From: an uncultured Lachnospiraceae bacterium
GTDB taxonomy: Bacteria > Bacillota > Clostridia > Lachnospirales > Lachnospiraceae
Length of the DNA stretch: 64,000 bases
Assembly: GCA_947631665.1 (NCBI GenBank)
Contig: CANRMF010000003.1
Span: 18,368-82,367, forward strand
Direction of reading: 5' to 3'
A program made the translations under genes and the position numbers. Shown piece after piece: positions 1 to 8,706 of this stretch (the first letter of the stretch is position 1; each line of letters begins with the position of its first letter). The notes beneath the pieces were generated by a model that was given only the letters and a program-made list of their open reading frames with translations, did no database searches and was not told where the DNA came from.

Positions 1-714
1 AACGCCTGCTTTTTTAATTTCTTTCAGCGCCCTGACATAAATTCTGGTCGGCTCAATCAGCGCCTCTCCCAGCGTTTTGCCCAACTCGTCATAGTAGGTG
101 TCAAGGGACTCCTTCGTCATCTCAAATACTTTTCTGACGAGGGAAAATCCGTTACTGTGAACTCCGCTTGAAGCAATTCCAATCAGGGTATCTCCCGTTC
201 TGATGGTTTCACCGGTAATTAAATCTTTCCGGTCTGCCACGCCGACTGCAAATCCTGCCAAATCGTACTCATCTTCCGGCATCAGTCCCGGGTGTTCCGC
301 CGTTTCCCCGCCGACCAGCGCTGCGCCTGCCTGTCTGCACCCTTCGGCAACGCCGCTGACAATCGATGCAATCTTTTCCGGATAATTTTTCCCACATGCA
401 ATATAATCTAAAAAGAATAACGGCTCTCCGCCCGAACAGGCAATATCATTGACGCACATTGCCACCGCGTCAATACCAATCGTATCATGCTTGTCCATCA
501 CAAAAGCAAGTTTGACTTTAGTACCGCAGCCGTCGGTGCCGGACAACATCACCGGTTCTTTCATCTGTTGAATTTCTGATAAACTGAACGCTCCGGCAAA
601 TCCTCCAATGCCTCCCAAAACCTCCGGCCGCATTGTTTTCTGAATACTTGCCTTCATCAGTTCTACGGACTGATACCCCGCTTCAATATCTACTCCTGAT
701 GTCTTATAATCCAT
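1..714 (-). CDS. purM: PurM, phosphoribosylformylglycinamidine cyclo-ligase (AIR synthetase), 3' end missing
   Basis: Makes aminoimidazole ribonucleotide from FGAM with ATP, step five of purine synthesis, in the cytoplasm. Reading from the ATG at 714, 238 codons stay open to the window edge and give a PurM N-terminal half: [13 protein letters not shown] start, then [27 protein letters not shown] and GGETAEHPG, the ATP- and substrate-binding segments of the AIR synthetase fold. An AGAGAGG ribosome site lies seven bases before the ATG. It follows purE on the same strand after 123 bases that contain the purE-derived 24-bp repeats, so the two are probably co-transcribed. The usual length is about 340 residues, so roughly 100 residues lie outside the window. 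Confidence 0.95.
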   Translation of the reverse strand, partial: MDYKTSGVDIEAGYQSVELMKASIQKTMRPEVLGGIGGFAGAFSLSEIQQMKEPVMLSGTDGCGTKVKLAFVMDKHDTIGIDAVAMCVNDIACSGGEPLFFLDYIACGKNYPEKIASIVSGVAEGCRQAGAALVGGETAEHPGLMPEDEYDLAGFAVGVADRKDLITGETIRTGDTLIGIASSGVHSNGFSLVRKVFEMTKESLDTYYDELGKTLGEALIEPTRIYVRALKEIKKAGV

Positions 715-753
715 GTTTTCTCCTCTCTGCATTTACGGTTTCATCATTTTTTA

Positions 754-865
754 ATATCCAACACTTTCAGCATTTTGACATTTAGCGTTTTCAGCATTTT
801 GACATCTGATGTTTTTATCATTTTGATATCCAACGCTTTAATAGTTTTGATATCCAACGCTTTCG
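754..865. repeat. 24-bp tandem repeats running out of the purE 3' end
   Basis: Units start at 754, 778, 802, 826 and 850, an exact 24-bp spacing with diverged bases. The last units contain the final codons and stop of purE (838-840). On the minus strand in the purE frame the repeats go on past the stop, coding QN-AES-VGY-like octads (QNDKNIRC, QNAENAKC, QNAESVGY) up to another TAA. Twenty-four bases is eight codons, so the array keeps the purE frame. Confidence 0.85.
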
Positions 866-1338
866 AGTCTCTGCGCCTTTTCCACTACGGACTCTTTCAT
901 TTCCTCGCTGAATGCTTTTAATTTATCTAATAAGGAAGCGTCGCCTGTCGCAAGAATTTTTGCCGCAAGAATTCCCGCATTCTGTCCGCCGTTAATGGCT
1001 ACGGTAGCAACCGGAATCCCTGATGGCATCTGAACAATCGAATACAGTGAATCCACGCCGCCAAGATCCGAAGTCTTCATTGGAATTCCAATGACCGGCA
1101 TCGGAAATAATGCCGCACACATGCCCGGCAGATGCGCCGCTTTCCCCGCGCCCGCAATAATTACTTTAATGCCGCGCGCCTCTGCGCCTTTCGCCCATTC
1201 AAAAAAAATGTCCGGCTCTCTGTGCGCTGAAATAATCGTCATCTCATATTCCACGCCTACCTTGTCCAGAAATTCAGCCGCTTTGCTCATAACCGGCAGG
1301 TCTGAGTCACTGCCCATTACAATTCCTACTTTTGCCAT
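838..1338 (-). CDS. purE: PurE, N5-carboxyaminoimidazole ribonucleotide mutase (class I)
   Basis: Moves the carboxyl group of N5-CAIR to C4 to give CAIR in purine synthesis. The 166-residue length is normal. Visible family motifs are MGSDSDLP near residue 8, SAHREPD near 38 (with the catalytic His), GAGKAAHLPGM near 63 and the GIPM loop. An AAAGGAGAACAG ribosome site precedes the ATG. It is the first gene of the purE-purM unit; a TATAAT box with the same flank as purL lies about 85 bases upstream. Its last codons (ESVGYQNY) sit inside a 24-bp tandem repeat that continues beyond the stop, so the C-terminus has probably changed length by repeat slippage. Confidence 0.97.
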   Translation of the reverse strand: MAKVGIVMGSDSDLPVMSKAAEFLDKVGVEYEMTIISAHREPDIFFEWAKGAEARGIKVIIAGAGKAAHLPGMCAALFPMPVIGIPMKTSDLGGVDSLYSIVQMPSGIPVATVAINGGQNAGILAAKILATGDASLLDKLKAFSEEMKESVVEKAQRLESVGYQNY

Positions 1339-1382
1339 GTCTGTTCTCCTTTAATTTTCATTGTTCCCTGATTGGGAAAATC

Positions 1383-1438
1383 TGTGGACAAATTTCTAAA
1401 AATTTCCACAACAACACTCTTTATATTATACCATCTCG
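1383..1438 (-). promoter_or_regulatory. purE promoter -10 and leader hairpin
   Basis: On the minus strand a TATAAT lies at 1430-1425 inside the block CGAGATGGTATAATA (1438-1424), which recurs exactly before purL (19102-19088). No good -35 match was seen. Downstream, at about 1410-1383, GTGGAAATTT and AAATTTGTCCAC can pair with one bulged G, giving a hairpin early in the transcript. No purine riboswitch core was recognised. The function of the shared block is inference. Confidence 0.5.
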
Positions 1439-1468
1439 CCCCGAAAAAGGAAGATAGAAAAGGAAAAA

Positions 1469-3490
1469 TCAAAGATTTTTCTCCGCTCTGTCAAAAGGAG
1501 CGTTTAACAGCTCCGTCCCCTCCAGCACAAATCTTCCGTTTTTAATGATTTCAATTTCCTCTCCGGTCTCTGTCACCGCTACGATTTTTCCAAGTTCCTC
1601 ATATGGAATCGTAATATCCGTATGACAGCCGAAGTATGCTTTGGACACATCGTCCTTTCTCAAAACCGAAACTTCGTTATCTCTGGCAATGACTTCTTTT
1701 CCGTCCGGATTATATACTTTGATTTCCTCCTCCCAACTGTAACAGGTGTCTCCCACTGCAAAATGAGGGCCCATCTTTTCCACAATGAGAATCGGAAGCT
1801 TGTATACAATGTCGTATTGATTTGCAATCACATACGCCGTCGTATTTGTCCCGATGGCAAACTCCCCAATCGGCAGCGTATCATGATGAAACAGGATATA
1901 ATCCTTAATATATTTTTTGTTTTCTTCTTCTTTTGCAAAATTACTGCAGGTATAATGTTTAATTCTGCCGTCTTCAAAGTCGATTTCCAGATTGCGGAAT
2001 TTTAATCCGTTCAGATAAACCTGACTGACATACAGTTTTCCCTCTGTTCCCGTCAGCTTTGGCGATGTAAAAACTTCACCGAGTGGAATATTGACGTCCG
2101 CCACGCAGTTTTCAAAATTTGTTTCCCTTGCAGGGTGTTTCAGTTCGTGGAGCTGCACTTTCATATCTGTTTTATTTCCGCCCCGTCCTGTCACCCGGAC
2201 ATAGGAAGCCCGATCGAGCGCGTCGATGATCTTTTGCTGAACCTTCTCATAAACAGCGGCGTCCAATGTGTTAATCCGGATTGTCTCCTCAAATATTTCC
2301 GGAAACCGTTCTCCAATCTCAGGAACCGGAAACGCAATAATCGTAAAACTGCGCTCATCTTCCCTGATATACTGCTGGGTAAGCTGCTGCAGATCGTTTT
2401 GAAACTGTACCTTCAATTTCTGCTGTTCTTCGGTCAGGGAAACCGCCTCTGGTCTGCTCTCCGGTTCAAACGGCGCCTCTCCGAAAATTTCAATCACTGC
2501 CGGCCCCGCGAGCAGCGCGGCGTCCTCCCTGTTTTCCTCAAACGCCTGCCTGCGCACTTCCATATTGCGTTTTACATACGCCTTGTCAAAGAACAGCCCT
2601 ATATCCTCCCTGTGGTCGTACACATACTGCGGGTTCGGCTGTGTCGTGCTGACGCAGGCTGCGCTGATTACCGGCTGTAATCCCATCGCCTCAAAATACC
2701 GGACGGCGCTTTTTACAATCCGCTCAAAACCGATATTATAACGAATCTGTACGGTTTTCTTTTTTTCTAACGGTTTTCCTGCTTTGATAAAACCGGTCTG
2801 AAATCCTTCCGTATAAGCAAACGCAATCCGGTCGATTTTTTCCTGTGGGAGAGTATTCAAAAACTCCGCCATTTGTATTTCATTATCGCCGATATGCTCC
2901 CCATAACGGTATAAATATCTCAAATCATACAGGTCGCTCTCCATAACGATTTTCGTATAATAATTCTTTTTCGGATTGACCATCTGCGCAACCTGCTCCG
3001 TAACGAAAATCTCTGTGTTGTCCTTTTCATAGGAATACAGCGTCTCAAAGATATCTTCTTTTTCCGTTTCGCCTAAATTTTCAAAATAATTATACAGTTC
3101 GATAAAAAGTTCGAGCTGCAATACAATCCGCTCTATCTCCTCTTTGACCACATGCCGGATAATGCTTCTGTTTTTTGCGTGCAGGTAGCAGAGAAGCTGG
3201 CCGTAATCGTCTCCCAACTGCTTTACGGCATACGCCGGATTTGCATAACTTGTTTTATAATTTTCCGGATAAATCTCTCCAAACAGCGCTTCATTCCACT
3301 GTTTCAACTGCTCTAAAGAAAGCCTCCGGTATTCCCCCGAAGCAGCCAGCAGTTTCAAATCATGCAGTTTTAACAGAAACTGCGCGCCGGTCTGAAAAAA
3401 AGAACGGAACGGCGCAGGAACCGTATTTTCAACTGCAATTTTCCTAATTCTGTCTATCGAAATGAAATATCTTTCTTCAATAATATTCAT
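1469..3490 (-). CDS. M29-family metallo-aminopeptidase
   Basis: Predicted cytoplasmic metal-dependent aminopeptidase of the AmpS/PepS/aminopeptidase T type, freeing N-terminal residues from peptides. The C-terminal half carries the family core: GRGGNKTDMKVQL, then NIPLGEVFTSP (metal-ligand Glu), IGEFAIGTN (Glu), HFAVGD (His) and the late HTDITIPY (His and Asp). The N-terminal half (about 270 residues) is less familiar, and at 673 residues the protein is far longer than the usual 370-410, as in several clostridial homologues. I chose the ATG at 3490 because GGAGAG lies five bases before it; an ATG at 3502 would add four residues but has no good site. It is the last gene of the pyr transcription unit; a weak AT-rich hairpin covers its stop. 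Confidence 0.85.
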   Translation of the reverse strand: MNIIEERYFISIDRIRKIAVENTVPAPFRSFFQTGAQFLLKLHDLKLLAASGEYRRLSLEQLKQWNEALFGEIYPENYKTSYANPAYAVKQLGDDYGQLLCYLHAKNRSIIRHVVKEEIERIVLQLELFIELYNYFENLGETEKEDIFETLYSYEKDNTEIFVTEQVAQMVNPKKNYYTKIVMESDLYDLRYLYRYGEHIGDNEIQMAEFLNTLPQEKIDRIAFAYTEGFQTGFIKAGKPLEKKKTVQIRYNIGFERIVKSAVRYFEAMGLQPVISAACVSTTQPNPQYVYDHREDIGLFFDKAYVKRNMEVRRQAFEENREDAALLAGPAVIEIFGEAPFEPESRPEAVSLTEEQQKLKVQFQNDLQQLTQQYIREDERSFTIIAFPVPEIGERFPEIFEETIRINTLDAAVYEKVQQKIIDALDRASYVRVTGRGGNKTDMKVQLHELKHPARETNFENCVADVNIPLGEVFTSPKLTGTEGKLYVSQVYLNGLKFRNLEIDFEDGRIKHYTCSNFAKEEENKKYIKDYILFHHDTLPIGEFAIGTNTTAYVIANQYDIVYKLPILIVEKMGPHFAVGDTCYSWEEEIKVYNPDGKEVIARDNEVSVLRKDDVSKAYFGCHTDITIPYEELGKIVAVTETGEEIEIIKNGRFVLEGTELLNAPFDRAEKNL

Positions 3491-3509
3491 CTTGCTCTCC
3501 ATTGAAATT

Positions 3510-3851
3510 TTAAATATAAGTCAGATAAATTCCCAAAATTCCAATCCAGATAACTGCGTTGGCAATCGTCCCGATATAAGAATAACGGAAAAATTTATCG
3601 GATTCCTTAAAGCTGTTAATGCCTATCACAAATCCTGCGGCTGCCGAAATCAGCACGACCAGAACAAAAAAGCCGACATAAATTCCTGCATTTCCTCTTT
3701 TTGCAATGGAAATACCGACGGATAACGCCAGCAGCAATATATGAATCAGCGCCATCAGAGATGAAATTTTCCCGCCTTTCGTATATTTTTCAAGCGGTAT
3801 TCTTCTTGCTTTTTTTTCTTCTCTTTCTTCTCTGGTCTTTCGCAGTTTCAT
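3510..3851 (-). CDS. Small integral membrane protein, DUF6142-like
   Basis: A 113-residue protein of unknown function. The first 30 residues are strongly basic and charged (MKLRKTREEREEKKARR), followed by three hydrophobic segments at about residues 32-50, 56-76 and 90-112, so it should sit in the cytoplasmic membrane with a cytoplasmic N-terminus. It lies four bases after the VanZ-like gene and 19 bases before the peptidase start, in the same operon. The size, basic head and three segments match the DUF6142 family seen widely in Lachnospiraceae; that match is from memory of the family. Confidence 0.7.
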   Translation of the reverse strand: MKLRKTREEREEKKARRIPLEKYTKGGKISSLMALIHILLLALSVGISIAKRGNAGIYVGFFVLVVLISAAAGFVIGINSFKESDKFFRYSYIGTIANAVIWIGILGIYLTYI

Positions 3852-3855
3852 AGGA

Positions 3856-4323
3856 CTACCTCTTTTTTTTACCTTTTACTATTCTTCTTCCAATTACAAA
3901 AATAATGTATCCGATGACTCCGCCCAGCGTATTGAGCATAATATCATCGACGTCAAACGCGCCGACCTTTGCAATCAGTTGCGCGGTCTCAATCAGAATA
4001 CTGAACACTGCCGCAAGCAGCGTAACCGTCACGCCGTTTTTATATCCCCTCTTGTAAGACAGTGTCGGAAACAGAAATCCAAACGGAATAAAACACAGCA
4101 CGTTTCCTGCCAGATTGATTAACGTCACATTCCAGCCATATGTATGGCGCATATTCCAAAACCTGACAATTTCCGAGCCGATATCCAGATTGTAGCGGTA
4201 TTCGCTGCTAATCATCGTCCGATCCAGTTTTTCTGAAAAAAACATGATATACAGTGCCAGAAGCATATATAGAACGAACAAAATACGTCCAATCAGATTT
4301 ACTTTTCTCGTTCTTTGAATCAT
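3856..4323 (-). CDS. VanZ-like membrane protein
   Basis: A 155-residue membrane protein with four or five hydrophobic segments. VanZ-family hallmarks are visible: NLAGNVLCFIPFGFLFP in the second segment and ETAQLIAKVGAFDVDDIMLNTLGG, with the conserved E, Q, F-D-V-D-D and N-T-x-G-G positions. VanZ itself gives low teicoplanin resistance in Enterococcus, but most family members have no known function, so resistance should not be assumed. Its ATG overlaps the pyrE stop by four bases (ATGA), so translation is probably coupled to pyrE. Confidence 0.88.
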   Translation of the reverse strand: MIQRTRKVNLIGRILFVLYMLLALYIMFFSEKLDRTMISSEYRYNLDIGSEIVRFWNMRHTYGWNVTLINLAGNVLCFIPFGFLFPTLSYKRGYKNGVTVTLLAAVFSILIETAQLIAKVGAFDVDDIMLNTLGGVIGYIIFVIGRRIVKGKKKR

Positions 4324-5000
4324 TCTTTTGCACCATACAATTCATAATACGCGTCAATGGCAGTCTTGATTTCATCGTCAATCACAATTCTTCCGCCACA
4401 TTCTTTATTATAAAGGTGCTCCACAACGTCTTCCATCGATACAATCGCATTCGCCGCAAATCCATACTTCTGTTTAATTTCCTCCAATGCGCTCCGGTCG
4501 CTGTCCCGTCCTTTTTCCATGCGGTTTAGGGAAACCATCAGACCTAAAATCTGCACATCTCCCTGCGCCTGAATAATCGGGAACGTCTCCTCAATGGATT
4601 TTCCGGAAGTCGTCACATCTTCGATAATCACAATCTTATCCCCATCTTGAATCGGGCTTCCCAAAAGAATTCCCGCATCTCCATGGTCTTTTGCTTCTTT
4701 TCTGTTGGAACAGTATTTGATTTCTTTTCCATAAAGTTCACTGAATGCGATACAGGTCGCTACGCCAAGGGGGATTCCCTTGTACGCCGGCCCAAACAGA
4801 ATGTCAAAATCATCTCCGTAATGCTCATGAATTGCCTTTGCATAATACTGTCCCAGTCTTTGCAACTGCGAACCGGTCACATACGCTCCCGCATTCATAA
4901 AAAACGGAGATTTCCTTCCGCTTTTCAGCGTAAATTCTCCAAATTTGAGCACATCGCTCTCTACCATAAACTCTATAAATTCCTGCTTGTATGCTTCCAT
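4320..5000 (-). CDS. pyrE: Orotate phosphoribosyltransferase
   Basis: Joins orotate to PRPP to give OMP in pyrimidine synthesis. The PRPP-binding loop VIIEDVTTSGKSIEE is intact, as are LKSGRKSPFFMN near the N-terminus and FGPAYKGIPL. About 226 residues, as usual for the clostridial type. Two ATGs compete: 5006 is only three bases from GGAG, while 5000 is nine bases away, so I prefer 5000 (MEAYKQEF). It follows the glycosyltransferase gene by 42 bases and overlaps the VanZ-like gene. It is separated from pyrD by that glycosyltransferase, an unusual insertion into the pyr operon. Confidence 0.96.
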   Translation of the reverse strand: MEAYKQEFIEFMVESDVLKFGEFTLKSGRKSPFFMNAGAYVTGSQLQRLGQYYAKAIHEHYGDDFDILFGPAYKGIPLGVATCIAFSELYGKEIKYCSNRKEAKDHGDAGILLGSPIQDGDKIVIIEDVTTSGKSIEETFPIIQAQGDVQILGLMVSLNRMEKGRDSDRSALEEIKQKYGFAANAIVSMEDVVEHLYNKECGGRIVIDDEIKTAIDAYYELYGAKE

Positions 5001-5048
5001 TTTCAATAATCTCCTTTACCAATTTTATGTTCTGCTTTCAGATAAAAG

Positions 5049-6002
5049 TCAGCCTATTTTTTTAATGTCTTCACGATTTGTTTCTCCGATAATGTAATGC
5101 GGTCTGTGTTTTACTTCCATATACGTTTTTGCCAGATATTGTCCCATAATTCCCATACAAAACAATTGGATTCCTCCGATAAAAGTAATGATACAGACAA
5201 GCGAAGGCCAGCCGATTACCGGGTCTCCCCAAATCCATTTGCGGATCATAATGAATATCACAGCTAAAAAGGATATCAGGGTAAATCCCAGACCTGTAAA
5301 TGAAGCAATCTGCAACGGTGCGTTAGAGAAATTTACAATCCCGTCAATCGAATATTTCAATAAAGACCAGAAGCTCCATTTTGTTTCTCCGGCCACCCGT
5401 TCTACATTTTTAAACTCCAGCCATTTCGTGCGGAAACCAATCCAACCAAAAATTCCTTTGGAAAACCGGTTATATTCTCCAAGTCGGACAATCGCTTCTA
5501 CCATATCTTTTTTCATCAGCCGGAAATCTCTGGCTCCGTCTGCAACACCTGTATCGGAAAACCGGTTAATCAGTTTATAAAATTGTCTGGCAAAAAATGA
5601 CCTGACTTTTGGCTCCCCTTCCCGCGTGACACGTCTGGTTGCAACGCTGTCGTACCCCCCCCTTTCTAAATATTGGATCATTTCAGGAAGTAATGACGGC
5701 GGATCCTGCATATCCGCGTCCATGATGGCGACATACGCTCCCGTAGCATTACAGAAACCGGCATACATTGCGGATTCTTTTCCGAAATTTCTCGAAAAAG
5801 ACAGATAGATTATTCTTTCATCTGTACGCGCAAACGACTTTATCTCCTCAAGCGTGTTGTCCGTTGAGCCGTCATTGACAAATAAGATTTCAAAATCGTA
5901 TTTGTCCATTTTCTGCATCACATCATTTAATGCCTGATATAGATATTCCAAAGATTCTTCCTCGTTGTAACAGGGAATAATCAGTGATATTTTTTCTTTC
6001 AT
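5049..6002 (-). CDS. Family 2 glycosyltransferase (GtrB/DPM1-like) with two membrane helices
   Basis: Predicted to move a sugar from a nucleotide sugar onto undecaprenyl phosphate at the inner face of the membrane. The GT-A domain shows SLIIPCYNEE, FVNDGSTDN and DADMQDPP (DxD-type metal site); two hydrophobic segments follow at about residues 225-250 and 260-290, then a cytoplasmic tail with HRPHYII, the usual GtrB/ArnC layout. The ATG at 6002 has AGGAG five bases upstream; an earlier in-frame GTG has none. 317 residues. The odd features are its place between pyrD and pyrE and a run of eight G at 5662-5655 coding Arg-Gly-Gly, where gain or loss of one base would truncate it. Confidence 0.9.
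   Translation of the reverse strand: MKEKISLIIPCYNEEESLEYLYQALNDVMQKMDKYDFEILFVNDGSTDNTLEEIKSFARTDERIIYLSFSRNFGKESAMYAGFCNATGAYVAIMDADMQDPPSLLPEMIQYLERGGYDSVATRRVTREGEPKVRSFFARQFYKLINRFSDTGVADGARDFRLMKKDMVEAIVRLGEYNRFSKGIFGWIGFRTKWLEFKNVERVAGETKWSFWSLLKYSIDGIVNFSNAPLQIASFTGLGFTLISFLAVIFIMIRKWIWGDPVIGWPSLVCIITFIGGIQLFCMGIMGQYLAKTYMEVKHRPHYIIGETNREDIKKIG
5655..5662. repeat. Homopolymer G8 tract inside the glycosyltransferase gene
   Basis: Eight C on the plus strand (eight G in the coding strand), read as AGG-GGG-GGG. GGG glycine codons are uncommon in the neighbouring genes. A tract this long is a typical substrate for slipped-strand mispairing. Confidence 0.8.
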
Positions 6003-6026
6003 AAGTGCTCCTTCCACGACTTCTGT

Positions 6027-6941
6027 TTATTTCACAATTCCAATCAGTTCGTTGATATCCGAAACGCCATGTCGTACCATATAATCTTCAATTCCATCTA
6101 TAATCTTGATGGTCGCAGCCGGATCGTTGAAATTTGCGGTGCCGACTGCTACGGCGCTGGCACCTGCCAAAATCAGTTCGAGCGCATCTTCTGTGGTTGC
6201 CACGCCGCCCATACCGATAATCGGAAGGCTGACTGCATTTGCAGTCTGGTACACCATGCGCACCGCCACCGGGTGGATTGCCGGGCCGGAAAGTCCTCCA
6301 GTCTTATTCGCCAGAATAAATCGCTGCCGTTCTACATCAATCTTCATTCCGGTAATCGTGTTAATCAGGCTCAATGCGTCCGCGCCGCCGGCCTCCGCTG
6401 CCTTTGCCATTACTGTAATATCCGCAACATTCGGACTTAATTTCATAATCACCGGCTGTTTTGCAACCCGTTTCACTGCCTTTGTAATAGACTCCACTGC
6501 TTTCGGATCCTGCCCGAAAGCAATTCCTCCCTCTTTGACATTCGGACAGGAAATATTGATTTCCAGCAAATCAACTGCCTCGTCACCTAATTTTTCAACA
6601 ACGTCCACATAATCCTCTGTCGTTCTTCCACAGACATTCACGATGATTTTGGTGTCAAACTGTTTCAAAAACGGAATGTCTCTCGAAGAAAAAACATCAT
6701 ATCCGGGATTTTGCAGTCCTACCGCATTTAACATTCCGCCATAGGTTTCAGCAACTCTCGGCGTCGCATTTCCTTCCCATGCTACATTTGCCACTCCTTT
6801 GGTCGTTACCGCCCCTAATCGGTTTAAATCTACAAAATCGCCATACTCTGCGCCTGAACCAAACGTTCCGGAAGCGACTGTAACGGGATTTTTCAATTCA
6901 ACGCCGGCAATCTTCACTGTTGTGTTTAATCTCTGTTCCAT
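6027..6941 (-). CDS. pyrD: Dihydroorotate dehydrogenase class 1B, catalytic subunit
   Basis: Oxidises dihydroorotate to orotate with FMN, passing electrons through PyrK to NAD. 304 residues, normal. Seen: NPVTVASGTFGSG at the N-terminus, EINISCPNVKEGG with the class 1B catalytic Cys near residue 129, VIMKLSPNV, and the FMN phosphate site GMGGVATTEDALE near the end. Its ATG shares one base with the pyrK stop (TAATG), fitting coupled translation of the two subunits, and GGAGGTGGAACTGTA before it is a good ribosome site. Confidence 0.97.
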   Translation of the reverse strand: MEQRLNTTVKIAGVELKNPVTVASGTFGSGAEYGDFVDLNRLGAVTTKGVANVAWEGNATPRVAETYGGMLNAVGLQNPGYDVFSSRDIPFLKQFDTKIIVNVCGRTTEDYVDVVEKLGDEAVDLLEINISCPNVKEGGIAFGQDPKAVESITKAVKRVAKQPVIMKLSPNVADITVMAKAAEAGGADALSLINTITGMKIDVERQRFILANKTGGLSGPAIHPVAVRMVYQTANAVSLPIIGMGGVATTEDALELILAGASAVAVGTANFNDPAATIKIIDGIEDYMVRHGVSDINELIGIVK

Positions 6942-7708
6942 TACAGTTCCACCTCCTCTGCCTGAAATACCGGCCCGTCTTTACAAATCCGTCTGTTATT
7001 CACATTGGAATGTTCATCTTTATCCTTTGTCCGGCAGATACAGGCAAGGCAGGCGCCGATACCGCACGCCATGCGTTCTTCCAGAGAAAACTGACATTCC
7101 ATGCCTTGTTCAAGCGCATATGCTTTTACCGCCCGAAGCATCGGCGTCGGCCCGCAGGCGTAAATGACATCTCCGGTAATATTCTGTTCTTTGATTGCAT
7201 CGATGACCGTTCCTTTCGTACCGGCGCTGCCATCTTCCGTCGCAAGAAACAGTCTTCCCCGCTCTCTTAGTTCGTCTGTCAGAAACAGTTCATCGCGGTA
7301 ACCTGCGACAATCTGCACCTGCGCCTGTGTTTTCAATTCTTCTGCAAGCTGCACCATCGGCGGAATTCCAATCCCTCCCCCGATGAGAATCGCCTTTTTC
7401 TCCGGCCGCAGCGAAAACCCGTTTCCAAGCGGCCCGATGATTTCAATCCGGTCTCCGCTCTGATATGCCGCCATCTCGCGCGTGCCGCCGCCAACCACCC
7501 GGTAGACAATCCGGAGCGCACCCTGCTGCCGGTCAATCTGACAGATACTGATTGGACGTGGCAGCAGTTTTGTTTTATCTGCACAGTATACGGAAATAAA
7601 CTGTCCTGCCGCCGCCGTTTTCGCTGCTTCTGTTTTAATCCACATACTGTATACGTCCGTACCGATACATTCCTGACAGATCACCTCTGCCAACTCTTTT
7701 TCTCTCAT
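6941..7708 (-). CDS. pyrK: Dihydroorotate dehydrogenase electron-transfer subunit
   Basis: FAD and 2Fe-2S subunit that links PyrD to NAD. Seen in order: RPISICQ and IVYRVVGGGTREMA (FAD site), IIGPLGNGF, LIGGGIGIPPM (NAD-binding loop), YACGPTPML, then the cluster ligands CGIGACLACICRT with a fourth Cys in RRICKDGPVF. I use the ATG at 7708, which has AAAAGGA eight bases upstream; the longer reading would need a GTG without a site. 255 residues, normal. Eighty bases separate it from pyrF, and these hold a short direct repeat of CCGGCATTAT. Confidence 0.95.
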   Translation of the reverse strand: MREKELAEVICQECIGTDVYSMWIKTEAAKTAAAGQFISVYCADKTKLLPRPISICQIDRQQGALRIVYRVVGGGTREMAAYQSGDRIEIIGPLGNGFSLRPEKKAILIGGGIGIPPMVQLAEELKTQAQVQIVAGYRDELFLTDELRERGRLFLATEDGSAGTKGTVIDAIKEQNITGDVIYACGPTPMLRAVKAYALEQGMECQFSLEERMACGIGACLACICRTKDKDEHSNVNNRRICKDGPVFQAEEVEL

Positions 7709-7788
7709 ATCTTTTTTCCTTTTAAAATTTTTCTCTTTTTTCACTTTCCGGCATTATGTCCGGCATTATTTTGAAATGATGCAAAAAA

Positions 7789-8706
7789 CTATAAAACAGA
7801 ATTGATATCCTCAATCATGTCAAGCACCGCCTGCCGCGATGCGTCCGCATAATTTTCGCCGCCGAACTTCGCATATTTTTCCTGCTTGTATGCGCAGATA
7901 ATTCCTCTTGAAGAATTGACGATTGCGCCGAGTCCGTCTTTGTTGAAATATGGTTTCAGTCCCTCTGCCGAACCGCCCTGCGCTCCATATCCCGGAACGA
8001 GAATATAACTCTTTGGCATGATTTCGCGAAGCACCTTGCCCATTTCCGGATAAGTTGCGCCGACCACAGCGCCCACATAACTGTACTCCTCACCCATGTG
8101 CTCCCTGCTCCATTCATCGACCATTTTACCTACCCATTCATAGAGCGGTTTTCCGTCCACCACCTTGTCCTGAAACTCTCCGCTCGACGGATTAGACGTC
8201 TTTACAAGTACAAAAATGCCCTTGTTTTCCTGTCTGCACACCTCGATAAACGGCTTGACGCCGTCGGAGCCGAGATACGGATTGACTGTGGCAAAGTCTT
8301 CATCAAACGCCGTAAGGGATTGACTGCCCACCTGAACCTTTCCGAGATGCGCCGTCGCATACGCTGCGGAAGTCGAACCGATGTCTCCCCGTTTTACATC
8401 GCCGATAACGACCAAATCTTTTTCTTTGCAATATTGCACCGTCTTTTGAAATGCAATCAGCCCCGGAATTCCGAACTGCTCGTACATCGCAATCTGCGGC
8501 TTGACTGCCGGAATCAAATCATAAGTAGCGTCTACAATCCCTTTATTAAACTGCCAGATTGCCTCTGCCGCTCCCTCAAGGGTTTCCCCATATTGCGCAA
8601 ATGCTTTTTGTACAATATGCTCCGGAATATAACTCATCATCGGATCTAATCCGACGACAACCGGCGCCTGTGTTTTTTTAATGTTTCTTACTAACTTGTT
8701 AATCAT
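7789..8706 (-). CDS. pyrF: Orotidine 5'-phosphate decarboxylase, long (type 2) form
   Basis: Decarboxylates OMP to UMP, the last step of the pathway. At 305 residues it belongs to the longer PyrF subfamily; the catalytic block reads VVIGDVKRGDIGSTSAAYA (Lys-Asp pair). GLDPMMSYIP at the N-terminus and VPGYGAQGG near the C-terminus also fit. The ATG at 8706 has AAAGG nine bases upstream and overlaps the pyrC stop by eight bases. An ATG at 8724 would add six residues without a ribosome site. Confidence 0.96.
   Translation of the reverse strand: MINKLVRNIKKTQAPVVVGLDPMMSYIPEHIVQKAFAQYGETLEGAAEAIWQFNKGIVDATYDLIPAVKPQIAMYEQFGIPGLIAFQKTVQYCKEKDLVVIGDVKRGDIGSTSAAYATAHLGKVQVGSQSLTAFDEDFATVNPYLGSDGVKPFIEVCRQENKGIFVLVKTSNPSSGEFQDKVVDGKPLYEWVGKMVDEWSREHMGEEYSYVGAVVGATYPEMGKVLREIMPKSYILVPGYGAQGGSAEGLKPYFNKDGLGAIVNSSRGIICAYKQEKYAKFGGENYADASRQAVLDMIEDINSVL

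Noticed and set aside
1339..1468. Purine riboswitch before purE (and before purL or purF)
   Set aside because: The conserved three-way junction and loop sequences are absent in all three leaders.
3856..4323. Glycopeptide resistance gene
   Set aside because: VanZ-like proteins are common and mostly unrelated to resistance; no other van gene is present.
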